Shown in pieces: positions 25,390 through 33,948 of a DNA stretch of 64,000 bases. Under the pieces are notes generated by a model. The model was given only the letters and a program-made list of their open reading frames with translations. It searched no databases and was not told the origin of the DNA. Source of the stretch: RYN-111 sp963760125 (GTDB taxonomy: Bacteria; Actinomycetota; Actinomycetes; Mycobacteriales; SCTD01); the NCBI GenBank assembly GCA_963760125.1, contig CAVXBV010000011.1:62001-126000 (forward strand), written 5' to 3'. Made by a program: the position numbers and the translations under genes. Positions within the stretch are counted from its first letter, which is position 1, and each line of letters begins with the position of its first letter.

Positions 25390-25672
25390 TGCTGCACCCG
25401 CTCCATCTCCCTGCCGAGGACCCCGCACGACAGGGGGAACCCCCCGGCCGACGCCGCATGTCTAGTCCCCCGCCGCGCCCCCGTCGGCGTGTCCGAGCAG
25501 GTCCGAGGATCCGGCCTGTGGGCGCACCTGGGGACAGGGTGGGGACGACGCGGCGCGCCGCTGTGGACGACCGCGTGGACGGCTGTGCAGAAGCCGCCGT
25601 CACCCGGTCGGGTGACGCTCGCCACCTGCCCACAGGCTTGTCCACGGGTTGTGGACAAAGAATTCTCGCCCC

Positions 25673-26209
25673 TCATCCCGCATCAGGCAGGGACAGGCCG
25701 CCGGTACCGAGCAGGACCACGCACCCCTCGCACAGGCGCACGTCGCGGGTGACGAAGTAGCTGCTCTCGCCCTCGCAGAGCGCGCACGGCGGGCGCAGGC
25801 GCACGGTGGGCTCGCGCCGCGCGGAACGGGGCGCGCCGAGGTCTCGGCGGATCTGGGCGATCCACTGCGCGCGGGAGGCCGGGCTCGCCGGTGTGGGCGC
25901 GACCGGCCGGGAGCGCTGGCGCTGGGACCGCTCCTCCCGCCAGCGGGCGTCGGGAGGCTGCTCGGTCAGCAGCACCTCCAGCAGCCCGGCGACCTCCACC
26001 ACCGGATCGCGTCCGGCGGGCAGCGCTCCGACGCGGTCCGCCACCTGACCGGGCCGCCACCCGTTGTCGAGCAGCTGCAGCACCAGGTCGCCCACCTCCG
26101 GGGTGTGCAGGGCACGGGCGAGGGAGGACGGCAGCGCACCGAACACGGCCTCCTGCAGCCCAGGGGCCAGCCGCTCGGTGGGGGTGGGGGGGAGGTCGAA
26201 GAGCTCCAT
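25673..26209 (-). CDS. Hypothetical protein with C-terminal zinc ribbon
   Basis: A 178-residue protein I do not recognise by name. Residues 1-75 look helical (LQEAVFGALPSSLARALHT), a basic linker follows, and the C-terminus has CALCEG...LCEGC (two CxxC knuckles about 18 residues apart), a zinc ribbon. It lies about 280 bases upstream of dnaB on the same strand and is divergent from the EamA transporter. A nucleic-acid-related role is possible but unproven. No gene is seen in the 283 bases between it and dnaB. Confidence 0.7.
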   Translation of the reverse strand: MELFDLPPTPTERLAPGLQEAVFGALPSSLARALHTPEVGDLVLQLLDNGWRPGQVADRVGALPAGRDPVVEVAGLLEVLLTEQPPDARWREERSQRQRSRPVAPTPASPASRAQWIAQIRRDLGAPRSARREPTVRLRPPCALCEGESSYFVTRDVRLCEGCVVLLGTGGLSLPDAG

Positions 26210-26276
26210 GGGTGCAGCCCACCACGGACGTCCGACAGTTCGGGGACGCCGTGCACAGACCTGGGGACAACGGACC

Positions 26277-26282
26277 TAGCCT
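26277..26282 (+). promoter_or_regulatory. Putative -10 element TAGCCT of leaderless EamA gene
   Basis: TAGCCT stands six bases before the GTG at 26289, with no ribosome-binding sequence between. This is the spacing of a leaderless transcript. Confidence 0.5.
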
Positions 26283-26288
26283 GCTGCC

Positions 26289-27152
26289 GTGGCTGCGCTG
26301 TTCGTCCTACTGTGGAGTACCGGCTTCGTCGGCGCCAAGTACGGCTTGCCCGACGCCGAGCCCTTCGTCTTCCTCGCGCTGCGCCTCGCGATCGCCGCCG
26401 CGCTGCTGGCCGTTGCCGCGCTGATCACCCGGACCCGGATCACCCGCGCGCAGGCCGGACGCGCCGCCGTCTCCGGGCTGCTCCTGCACGCGACGTACCT
26501 CGGGGGGGTCTTCTGGGCGATCAGCCGCGGCACTCCCGCCGGCGTCTCGGCCGTTGTCGTGAGCCTGCAGCCCGTCCTCGTCGCCGCCCTCGCGCTCCCG
26601 CTGCTCGGCGAGCGCCTGCGGCAGCGCCAGTGGATCGGCCTCGCCCTCGGCGTCACGGGCGTCGTCCTGGTCGTCGCGCCCCGGATCGGTGGCGCGCTCC
26701 CGGTGCGTGGCGTCGTCGCGTGCCTGCTCGCGCTCGCGGGCGGCACGCTCGGCACCCTGTGGCAGAAGCGCCACGGCGACGGCGTCCCGCTGCTCTGGGG
26801 GACAGCCGTGCAGTACGCCGCGGCGACTGTCGTCCTGGCCGTCCTGTCCCTGCTCACCGAGCAGCAGCGGATCGCCTGGACCCCTCGGTTCGTGGGCGCC
26901 CTCGTCTGGCTCGTCGTCGTGCTGTCACTCGGCGCGGTGCTGCTCTTGCTCGTCCTGCTCCGTCGCGGCAGCGCGTCCGGGGTGTCGAGCCTGCTCTACC
27001 TCGTGCCCCCCGCGACCGCCGTCGAGGCCTACCTGCTGTTCGACGAGCAGCTGGCGGCCCTGTCCCTGCTCGGCATCGCCGTCACGGCGCTCGGCGTTGC
27101 TCTCGTGGTCCGTACCCCTCGAGCTGCGCGCGAGCTGCCCGCCGTACCGTGA
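26289..27152 (+). CDS. EamA-family (DMT) transporter
   Basis: A 287-residue inner-membrane protein with ten hydrophobic helices in two EamA repeats (about 1-135 and 140-280), the drug/metabolite transporter layout. Typical features are the first-helix WSTGFVGAKYGL segment and AALALPLLGERL near the end of repeat 1. Members export amino acids, metabolites or drugs; the substrate is unknown. It starts with GTG and ends four bases before the quinone-oxidoreductase-like gene, so the two form an operon. Confidence 0.88.
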   Translation: MAALFVLLWSTGFVGAKYGLPDAEPFVFLALRLAIAAALLAVAALITRTRITRAQAGRAAVSGLLLHATYLGGVFWAISRGTPAGVSAVVVSLQPVLVAALALPLLGERLRQRQWIGLALGVTGVVLVVAPRIGGALPVRGVVACLLALAGGTLGTLWQKRHGDGVPLLWGTAVQYAAATVVLAVLSLLTEQQRIAWTPRFVGALVWLVVVLSLGAVLLLLVLLRRGSASGVSSLLYLVPPATAVEAYLLFDEQLAALSLLGIAVTALGVALVVRTPRAARELPAVP

Positions 27153-27156
27153 CCCG

Positions 27157-28086
27157 ATGCGTGCCATCTCTGTGTCCTCGCTCGACGGTCCCTCCGCAGT
27201 CCGGCTCGTCGACGCGCCCGCACCGACCGGCGACGGCGTGCTGGTCGACGTCCACGTCGCCGGCGTGAACTTCCCCGACGTGCTGATGTCGCGCGGGGAG
27301 TACCAGATGAAGCCCGAGCTGCCGTTCGTGCCGGGGTCGGAGGTCGCCGGGGTGCGCGTCGACACCGGCCAGCGCGTCGCCGGCTTCAGCATCCTCGGGG
27401 GCTACGCCGAGCAGGCGCTCTGCTCGGAGGAGACCCTGTTCGCGCTGCCGGACAACGTGTCGTTCGAGGCGGGCGCCGCGCTGCTCATGAACTACCTGAC
27501 GGTGGACTTCGCGCTGGTCCGTCGCGCGGCGCTGGAGCCGGGGCAGACGGTGCTCGTCCAGGGCGCGGCCGGCGGGATCGGGGTCGCGACCATCCAGCTC
27601 GCCAAGGTCCTGGGCGCGCGGGTCATCGCGGTCGTGTCGTCGGAGGAAAAGGCTGACGTCGCGCGGCGCGCGGGTGCCGACGAGGTCGTCATGGTCGACG
27701 GCTTCCTGGCGGCCGTGCGCGAGCTCGGTGGCGCCGACGTCGTCCTGGACCCCGTCGGCGGCGACCGGTTCACCGACTCGCTGCGCTGCCTCAAGCCCGA
27801 GGGGAGGCTGCTCGTGGTCGGGTTCACCGGCGGGACCATCCCTGAGGTGCGGGTGAACCGCCTGCTGCTCAACAACATCAGCGTCACCGGCGTTGGCTGG
27901 GGGGCCTGGTGGATGACGCGGCCGGAGTACCTCCAGGAGCAGTGGGCCCGGTTGGTGCCGCACCTCGAGTCCGGCGCCCTGCAGCCACTGGTGGGCAACG
28001 TCTACCCCCTCGAGAAGGCCGCCGAGGCGCTGCTCGAGCTGGACGAGCGGCGTGCGCTGGCCAAGGTCCTGCTCGCCTGCCGCTGA
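27157..28086 (+). CDS. NADPH:quinone oxidoreductase-family protein
   Basis: A 309-residue zinc-free MDR enzyme. The GroES-like domain has VNFPDVLMSRGEYQ and LPFVPGSEVAG; the NADPH-binding loop is LVQGAAGGIGVATIQLAK (GxxGGxG type) near residue 136. This is the QOR signature, so it probably reduces quinones or alpha,beta-unsaturated carbonyls with NADPH. ATG at 27157 is four bases after the EamA stop. The 249 bases after its stop contain inverted repeats but no gene. Confidence 0.9.
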   Translation: MRAISVSSLDGPSAVRLVDAPAPTGDGVLVDVHVAGVNFPDVLMSRGEYQMKPELPFVPGSEVAGVRVDTGQRVAGFSILGGYAEQALCSEETLFALPDNVSFEAGAALLMNYLTVDFALVRRAALEPGQTVLVQGAAGGIGVATIQLAKVLGARVIAVVSSEEKADVARRAGADEVVMVDGFLAAVRELGGADVVLDPVGGDRFTDSLRCLKPEGRLLVVGFTGGTIPEVRVNRLLLNNISVTGVGWGAWWMTRPEYLQEQWARLVPHLESGALQPLVGNVYPLEKAAEALLELDERRALAKVLLACR

Positions 28087-28119
28087 CGTCCCGACTGTTG
28101 TGCTCTCCGTGCGGTCAGA

Positions 28120-28205
28120 GGCACAACGGCAACGGCGCTCGGTCTCGGCGACGCTCCCCACGCTCAGGGGTCTGACACCTCACCGACCCGCGTTGCCGTT
28201 GTGCC
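28120..28205. repeat. 15-base inverted repeat upstream of glutamate ABC operon
   Basis: GGCACAACGGCAACG (28120-28134) is repeated as its exact reverse complement at 28191-28205, separated by 56 bases. A further GTTGTGC half-site occurs at 28097-28103, opposite in orientation to the first arm. It lies 130 bases before the ATP-binding gene. It could be an operator pair, a hairpin ending the upstream operon, or a tiny mobile element; no target duplication is visible. Confidence 0.65.
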
Positions 28206-28322
28206 GCGACACCGGCGGCACCTCGTTGTCCCCGCTCGCCAGCGACGTGCGGACCCCGACGTTCGCGGCGCGAATCCTCGCTCGAACCTCGGCACCGTCA
28301 CGGAATCGAAGCCCAAGGGGGC

Positions 28323-28328
28323 TAGGGT
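28323..28328 (+). promoter_or_regulatory. Putative -10 element TAGGGT of leaderless ABC operon
   Basis: TAGGGT lies seven bases before the ATG at 28336, and no Shine-Dalgarno sequence is present, which suggests a leaderless mRNA for the whole ABC operon. Confidence 0.5.
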
Positions 28329-28335
28329 CCGGCTG

Positions 28336-29088
<753 letters not shown>

Positions 29089-29110
29089 CGTCACACCCAA
29101 GGGAGAACCC

Positions 29111-29971
29111 GTGAAGAACCATCTGCGCCTCACCAAGGTCGCTGTTGCCCTGTCCGTCGTCGCGCTCGCCGCCACCGGCTGCGGAGGGAGCTCCGGTGAC
29201 GGTGCGAGCGGCGACAAGCCCGAGTTCGCCGCCGGCACCACGATGAAGGCGATCCAGGACCGAGGCGTCCTGAAGGTCGGCACCAAGTTCGACCAGCCGC
29301 TGTACGGCGAGAAGCAGCTCAACGGTGACATCACCGGCTTCGACGTCGAGATCGCCACGATCATCGCGAAGGCGCTCGGCGTGAAGACCGAGTTCACCGA
29401 GTCGGTGTCGAAGAACCGCGAGCCGTTCATCCAGAACGGCACCGTGGACATCGTGGTCGCGACGTACACGATCAACGACAAGCGCAAGGAGGTCGTCGAC
29501 TTCGCCGGGCCGTACTACACGACCGGCCAGGGGCTGATGGTCGCCAAGGACGACACCGCCATCAACAGCAAGGACGACCTCGCGGGCAAGCGGGTCTGCT
29601 CCGTCGAGGGCTCCACGCCGGCTGAGCGCATCAAGACCGAGGCTCCGCAGGCCAAGCTGACGCTGTTCGACTCCTACGGCAAGTGCGCCGAGGCCATCAA
29701 GAACAAGCAGATGGACGCCGTCACCACCGACGAGTCGATCCTGCTGGGCCTTGCCAGCAAGAGCCCGGACGACTTCAAGGTCGTCGGCAAGCCGTTCTCC
29801 GTCGAGCCGTACGGCATTGGTCTGAAGAAGGGCGACGACGACTTCCGCACGTTCATCAACGACACCCTCCAGAAGGCGTACGACGACGGGGCCTGGAAGT
29901 CGGCGCTCGAGAAGACCGTCGGCGTCGTGCAGTCCGACCTGCCGTCGCCGCCGTCGCTCGACCGCTACTAG
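29111..29971 (+). CDS. gluB: Glutamate-type ABC transporter, substrate-binding lipoprotein
   Basis: A 286-residue extracellular binding protein (bacterial solute-binding family 3). A lipoprotein signal covers residues 1-22, with lipobox ending ATGC. The mature domain shows VLKVGTKFDQPLYGEK, GFDVEIATIIAKALG, VDIVVATYTINDKRK and the hinge-lobe segment GKRVCSVEGSTPAERI, all typical of glutamate/glutamine binding proteins. GTG start follows GGGAGAACCC. It delivers the amino acid to the two permeases encoded next. Confidence 0.92.
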   Translation: MKNHLRLTKVAVALSVVALAATGCGGSSGDGASGDKPEFAAGTTMKAIQDRGVLKVGTKFDQPLYGEKQLNGDITGFDVEIATIIAKALGVKTEFTESVSKNREPFIQNGTVDIVVATYTINDKRKEVVDFAGPYYTTGQGLMVAKDDTAINSKDDLAGKRVCSVEGSTPAERIKTEAPQAKLTLFDSYGKCAEAIKNKQMDAVTTDESILLGLASKSPDDFKVVGKPFSVEPYGIGLKKGDDDFRTFINDTLQKAYDDGAWKSALEKTVGVVQSDLPSPPSLDRY

Positions 29972-29982
29972 GAGCTCCCTGC

Positions 29983-30642
29983 GTGGCGGTCTCGACGATC
30001 ACGGACAACCTCGACCGCTACGCCGAGGGCTTCCTCGGCACGCTCAAGATCACTGGCATCGGCGCGAGCGCGGCCCTGCTCCTCGGGGTCGCGCTCGCGG
30101 CGATGCGGGTGTCGCCGGTGACCTCGCTCCGCGCCGCCGGCACGGCGTACGTGGAGCTGTTCCGCAACTTCCCGCTGCCGGTCCTGCTCATCCTCATGGC
30201 GTTCGGGCTGCCCAAGCTCGGCCCGCCGCTGCAAGGGTTCTCGTTCTTCACCTGGGGCGTGCTGGCGGTGGGGATCTACCACGCCGCGTTCGTCTGCGAG
30301 GCCCTGCGCTCGGGGATCAACTCGGTCGGCGTCGGGCAAGGTGAAGCGGCGCGCTCCCTCGGACTCACCTTCCGCCAGACGATGGGTCTGGTCGTCCTCC
30401 CCCAGGCCTTCCGCACCGTCATCCCACCCCTCGGCAACGTCCTGATCGCGCTGACCAAGAACACGGCCGTGGTCGCGCTGATCGACGTCACCGACATCAC
30501 CAACATGACCGAGTTCATCATCAACGACACGGTCGACCCGCTGATGGCCATCGCCGGCAGCGCGGTCGCGTACCTCATCATCACGCTGCCCATGGGGCTG
30601 CTGCTCGGCCGCGTCGAGCGCCGCCAGGCGTTCGCCCGATGA
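29983..30642 (+). CDS. gluC: Glutamate-type ABC transporter, permease 1
   Basis: A 219-residue inner-membrane permease of the polar amino acid family. It has about five membrane helices and the EAA loop EAARSLGLTFRQTMGLVVLPQ, which contacts the ATPase. AYVELFRNFPLPVLLILM is a conserved family segment. GTG at 29983 follows GGAG twelve bases back and is 11 bases after the binding-protein stop. Its stop overlaps the next start (ATGA), coupling synthesis of the two permeases, which form a heterodimeric channel. Confidence 0.92.
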   Translation: MAVSTITDNLDRYAEGFLGTLKITGIGASAALLLGVALAAMRVSPVTSLRAAGTAYVELFRNFPLPVLLILMAFGLPKLGPPLQGFSFFTWGVLAVGIYHAAFVCEALRSGINSVGVGQGEAARSLGLTFRQTMGLVVLPQAFRTVIPPLGNVLIALTKNTAVVALIDVTDITNMTEFIINDTVDPLMAIAGSAVAYLIITLPMGLLLGRVERRQAFAR

Positions 30643-31496
30643 GCGCCCCGACCGGCCTCGCGGCCTTCGCCGATCCGCTCGGTCCCCGAGGGCAGCGCCG
30701 CGCGCTGATCGCCTCGCTCCTCGGGGGGCTCGCCCTGGCTGCCCTGGGCTACCTGGTCGTGGCGAAGTTCGCCGCGGAGGGCCAGCTGGACGGCGACCGC
30801 TGGAGCCAGCTGGTGTCCGCCGACGGCGCCGAGCTCTACGGCCGGGGCCTGCTGTCCACCCTCAAGGTCGCCGCCACCGCGGTCCTGCTGAGCGCCGTCA
30901 CCGGCGTGGTGATGGCCCTCGGTCGGCTCTCGCACCTGGCGCCGCTCCGCTGGCTCGCCGGAACCTACGTCGAGTTGTTCCGCGCGCTGCCCTCACTGCT
31001 GCTGATCCTGTTCGGTTTCTTCGGCCTGCCGGTGCTGCTCGGACGCCCCGTCTCGCAGTACGTCGCCGTCGTCATCGGCCTGTCGCTCTACAACAGCGCG
31101 GTGTTCGCCGAGATCATCCGCGCCGGCATCCTGTCGCTGCCGCGCGGGCAGTCCGAGGCAGCCGCCGCGCTGGGGATGCGGCGCAGCCAGGTGCAACGGC
31201 TCGTCGTGCTCCCGCAGGCGATCAACCGGATGCTGCCCTCGCTCGTCGCCCAGGGGGTCGTGGTCCTGAAGGACACGTCCTACGGCTTCGTCATCGGTTA
31301 CGAGGAGCTGTTGCGCACCGGGTCGAACGCCGGCGAGGTCACGGGGGACGTCCTCCAGTCCTACCTGATCGTCGCTGTGCTGTACGTCGCGGTCTGCCTC
31401 GCGCTCTCGCGGGTCGCCCGTCGGCTCGAGGGTCGCGCCGCGCGGCGGTACGGCCGGGCCGCCGACGGCGCCGCCCGCGAGCTGGCCGCCACCTGA
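30639..31496 (+). CDS. gluD: Glutamate-type ABC transporter, permease 2
   Basis: A 285-residue permease, longer than its partner because of an N-terminal extension with an additional membrane segment and a periplasmic stretch (about residues 20-65), as in GluD proteins. The family segment TYVELFRALPSLLLILFGFF and the EAA loop EAAAALGMRRSQVQRLVVLPQ are present. The basic C-terminal tail (GRAARRYGRAADG) faces the cytoplasm. It is the last gene of the operon. Confidence 0.92.
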   Translation: MSAPTGLAAFADPLGPRGQRRALIASLLGGLALAALGYLVVAKFAAEGQLDGDRWSQLVSADGAELYGRGLLSTLKVAATAVLLSAVTGVVMALGRLSHLAPLRWLAGTYVELFRALPSLLLILFGFFGLPVLLGRPVSQYVAVVIGLSLYNSAVFAEIIRAGILSLPRGQSEAAAALGMRRSQVQRLVVLPQAINRMLPSLVAQGVVVLKDTSYGFVIGYEELLRTGSNAGEVTGDVLQSYLIVAVLYVAVCLALSRVARRLEGRAARRYGRAADGAARELAAT

Positions 31497-31580
31497 CCGC
31501 GCCCCCTGCGCACCCTCCCTCTCGGAGTGTGCGGCCGGCAGGCTCGCCGGGAACTCGCGGAGGGGAGGTCGGGGAAGAGG

Positions 31581-32066
31581 TCAGGGGGCCGGGCGCTCGT
31601 ACCAGGCGACGTCGACCCACTGGTCGTGCTTGGTGCCGACCTCGGTGAACACACCGACCCGCCGGAAGCCGCACCGCTCGTGCAACGCGACCGACGGGTC
31701 GTTGGGGACGGCGATGCCGGCCAGGCACCGGTGCACGCCGGCCGCGTCGACCAGGGGCAGCAGCGCGTCGTACAGCTGACGGCCCAGGCCCTGGCCGGTG
31801 ACCGCAGGCGACAGGTAGACCGACGTCTCCACGGTGGTGCGGTAGCCGGGCTTGGGCCGGTGCGGGCTGCTGCTCGCATAACCGACGACCACGCCGCCGA
31901 CCACGAGGACCAGCAGTCGGTGCGGTCCGGTCGTCGCGTAGTGCGCGAACCACGCGCGCCGGTCGGTGAACGGCTCGGTGTCGAACGTCGCCAGGCTGTG
32001 CGCGACGTAGTGGCGGTAGATCGCGGTCAGCGCCGGCAGGTCCTCGGCGCGAGCGTCCCGGATCAT
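31581..32066 (-). CDS. GNAT acetyltransferase, phosphinothricin-acetyltransferase-like
   Basis: A 161-residue single GNAT domain. It begins MIRDARAEDLPALTAIYRHYV, has ETSVYLSPAVTGQGLGRQL as the acetyl-CoA loop, ASVALHERCGF-like VALHERCGFRRVG, and GVFTEVGTKHDQWVDV at the end. This matches the Pat/Bar group of N-acetyltransferases, which acetylate phosphinothricin, methionine sulfoximine and related amino compounds; the natural substrate is uncertain. It lies downstream of the rplI terminator on the same strand. Convergent with gluD. Confidence 0.87.
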   Translation of the reverse strand: MIRDARAEDLPALTAIYRHYVAHSLATFDTEPFTDRRAWFAHYATTGPHRLLVLVVGGVVVGYASSSPHRPKPGYRTTVETSVYLSPAVTGQGLGRQLYDALLPLVDAAGVHRCLAGIAVPNDPSVALHERCGFRRVGVFTEVGTKHDQWVDVAWYERPAP

Positions 32067-32091
32067 GCGCCCGAGCGTACGGGCCAGAACG

Positions 32092-32130
32092 ACGACGGTC
32101 CGGCACCCCGAGGGGGAACCGGACCGTCGT
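32092..32130 (-). terminator. Terminator hairpin after rplI
   Basis: A perfect 12-base stem, ACGACGGTCCGG (32092-32103) with CCGGACCGTCGT (32119-32130), encloses a 15-base loop 26 bases after the rplI stop. There is only a weak T stretch, usual for GC-rich actinobacteria. It should end the rpsF-ssb-rpsR-rplI transcript. Confidence 0.75.
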
Positions 32131-32155
32131 ACCGTGCGGGCGTGCAGAGGCCGAC

Positions 32156-32602
32156 CTAGCCGGCGACGACCGCCACGGAGATCTTGGCGTCGACGTCGCC
32201 GTGGATCTTGACCTGGACGGCGTGCGTGCCCACGGCCTTGATCGGGGACGTGATGACGATCGAGCGCTTGTCGAGCTTGGGGCCGCCGGCCTTGGTGATG
32301 GCCGCGGCGACGTCCGCCGAGGTCACCGAGCCGAACAGCTTGCCCGCGTCACCGGCGTGCGCGACCAGCGAGACCGACAGGCCCTGGAGGGCCTGCTTGA
32401 TCTCGTTGGCGTGCGCCATGTCGCGGACCGTGCGGGCGTCGCGGGCCCGACGGATGTTGGCCACCTGCTTCTCTGCACCGCGGGTGGCAGAGATCGCCAG
32501 TCCCTGCGGGACGAGGTAGTTGCGGCCGTAGCCGTCCTTGACCTCGACCAGGTCTCCGGGGGCACCGAGGTTCGGCACGTCGGCCGTGAGGATGAGCTTC
32601 AT
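32156..32602 (-). CDS. rplI: 50S ribosomal protein L9
   Basis: A 148-residue ribosomal protein of standard length. The N-terminal rRNA-binding domain (MKLILTADVPNLGAPGDLVE, GYGRNYLVPQGLA) is followed by a long central helix and a C-terminal domain (KLFGSVTSADVAAAI). L9 bridges the L1 stalk region and helps frame maintenance. It is the last gene of the rpsF-ssb-rpsR-rplI operon, one base after the rpsR stop. Confidence 0.98.
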   Translation of the reverse strand: MKLILTADVPNLGAPGDLVEVKDGYGRNYLVPQGLAISATRGAEKQVANIRRARDARTVRDMAHANEIKQALQGLSVSLVAHAGDAGKLFGSVTSADVAAAITKAGGPKLDKRSIVITSPIKAVGTHAVQVKIHGDVDAKISVAVVAG

Positions 32603-32603
32603 C

Positions 32604-32840
32604 TCAGCGCGCCGTGGAGGTGTAGGGCAGCAGCGCCATCTCGCGGCTGTTCTTCACAGCCATCGCGACGTCGCGCTGGTGCTGGCTGCAGTTGCCGCTG
32701 ACACGACGGGCGCGGATCTTCCCGCGGTCCGAGATGTACTTGCGCAGCAGACCGGTGTCCTTGTAGTCGACGTAGGTCACCTTGTCCTTGCAGAACTGGC
32801 AGACCTTCTTCTTCGGCTTCCTCGGAGGAGGCTTGGCCAT
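32604..32840 (-). CDS. rpsR: 30S ribosomal protein S18 (zinc-binding form)
   Basis: A 78-residue S18 with a basic N-terminus and the CQFC pair plus Cys/His in GNCSQHQRD, the metal-binding C+ type. Genomes with a C+ S18 often carry a zinc-free paralogue elsewhere that is induced at low zinc; none is in this window. S18 binds S6 on the small-subunit platform, and the S6:S18 pair can bind the leader of this operon. Confidence 0.97.
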   Translation of the reverse strand: MAKPPPRKPKKKVCQFCKDKVTYVDYKDTGLLRKYISDRGKIRARRVSGNCSQHQRDVAMAVKNSREMALLPYTSTAR

Positions 32841-32907
32841 GATGTGACTCCTGAAGATTCGTGATCCCCCAGCAGCTCAGTGCTGGGGGAAGGGGAAAGG
32901 GGTGGGT

Positions 32908-33438
32908 CTAGAAGGGGGGCTCGTCGGACCAGCCGCCGCCACCGCCGCCGCCCGCCGGGGCCGCATTGGCCCAGGGGTCGTCGTTCGGGGCAGAGCTGCC
33001 GCCGCTCGAACCGCCGTTGTTGCCGCCCTGGCCACCGCCCTGACCGCCGCCGTACCCGCCGCCACCGCCGCCGCGCGAGGTCTTGTTGACCTTCGCGGAG
33101 GCCCACTTCAGCGAGGGACCGACCTCCTCGACATCGAGCTCGTACACCGTGCGCTTCTCGCCTTCCTTGGTCTCGTACGAGCGCTGCTTGAGGCGGCCCT
33201 GAACGATCACGGCGGTCCCCTTGGTGAGGGACTCCGCGACGTTCTCGGCGGCCTGGCGCCAGACGGAGCAGCGCAGGAAGAGCGCCTCGCCGTCCTTCCA
33301 CTCGTTCGTGGCCTTGTCGAAGGTGCGGGGTGTCGACGCGACGGTGAAGTTCGCGACGGCAGCCCCACTGGGGGTGAAGCGCAGCTCGGGGTCAGCGGTG
33401 AGGTTGCCGACCACGGTGATGACGGTGTCGCCTGCCAC
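32908..33438 (-). CDS. ssb: Single-stranded DNA-binding protein
   Basis: A 176-residue SSB. The OB fold (residues 1-115) starts AGDTVITVVGNLTADPELRFT and includes WKDGEALFLRCSVWRQAAENV. A flexible glycine-rich linker with GGGQGGGQGG and GGSSGGSS leads to the acidic, partner-binding tip SDEPPF. It protects single strands at the fork and recruits repair proteins. It sits between rpsF and rpsR, the standard actinobacterial order. Confidence 0.97.
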   Translation of the reverse strand: MAGDTVITVVGNLTADPELRFTPSGAAVANFTVASTPRTFDKATNEWKDGEALFLRCSVWRQAAENVAESLTKGTAVIVQGRLKQRSYETKEGEKRTVYELDVEEVGPSLKWASAKVNKTSRGGGGGGYGGGQGGGQGGNNGGSSGGSSAPNDDPWANAAPAGGGGGGGWSDEPPF

Positions 33439-33555
33439 GGTGTCTCCTAGGGGTGCCTTCCCCCGTCAGGGGGGTGAGTGAGGGTCGTGCCATCTGCGTG
33501 GCACTCAAGCAGCGGGGAAGGACAGTTCGGGAATCAGGGTGTGGACAACGGGGAG

Positions 33556-33846
33556 CTAGCGGAGCTCGGGCCGCATGACCTTCGTGCGCAGGACGGCCTC
33601 GTTGAGGTTGAGCTGACGGTCCAGCTCCTTCATCGTGGCCGGCTCGGCCTGCAGGTCGACGACGGCGTAGATGCCCTCGGCCTTCTTGTTGATCTCGAAC
33701 GAGAGCCGGCGACGGCCCCAGATGTCGACCTTCTCGACGTTCCCGCCGCCGGTGCGGACGACGTTCAGGAACGTGTCGAGGGACGGAGCGATCGTCCGCT
33801 CCTCGAGGTCGGGATCGAGGATGACCATGAGTTCGTAATGACGCAA
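33556..33846 (-). CDS. rpsF: 30S ribosomal protein S6
   Basis: A 96-residue S6 of normal length: RHYELMVILDPDLEERT at the start, KVDIWGRRRLSFEINKKAEG in the middle, ending in LNEAVLRTKVMRPE. It starts with TTG at 33846, preceded by GGAGGAGGTGGG; the next in-frame ATG would remove the first strand of the fold, so TTG is preferred. It binds S18 in the 30S platform. It leads the operon and has a structured leader likely used for autoregulation. Confidence 0.97.
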   Translation of the reverse strand: MRHYELMVILDPDLEERTIAPSLDTFLNVVRTGGGNVEKVDIWGRRRLSFEINKKAEGIYAVVDLQAEPATMKELDRQLNLNEAVLRTKVMRPELR

Positions 33847-33858
33847 GGGGACCCACCT

Positions 33859-33901
33859 CCTCCTGTGGACTCAGCGGCCACCGACTCTCGGTGGCAGGAG
33901 G
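33859..33901 (-). promoter_or_regulatory. S6:S18-type autoregulatory leader hairpin of rpsF
   Basis: On the minus strand, an outer stem CCTCCTG (33901-33895) / CAGGAGG (33865-33859) encloses an inner hairpin CCACCGA (33894-33888) / TCGGTGG (33884-33878) followed at once by a bulged CCG (33877-33875). This is the arrangement of the S6:S18-binding mRNA motif, in which the bulged CCG is recognised by the protein pair. The outer stem covers part of the GGAGG ribosome site, so binding or folding would block rpsF translation. Confidence 0.72.
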
Positions 33902-33948
33902 GTGTTCGCGTCAGCAAACGTCGCCACGCTACCAGCGAGGGAGACCGG

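Noticed and set aside
25600..25660. TTGTCCACGGGTTGTGGACAA between dnaB and the zinc-ribbon gene, similar to DnaA boxes
   Set aside because: Two facing TTGTCCAC-like sequences near 25639-25658 form a palindrome, but only one pair is present and there is no AT-rich region, so it is not an origin; it might be a minor DnaA-binding or regulatory site.
22787..28086. The two MDR genes as a duplicated operon
   Set aside because: They differ strongly in sequence, lie on opposite strands and have different neighbours.
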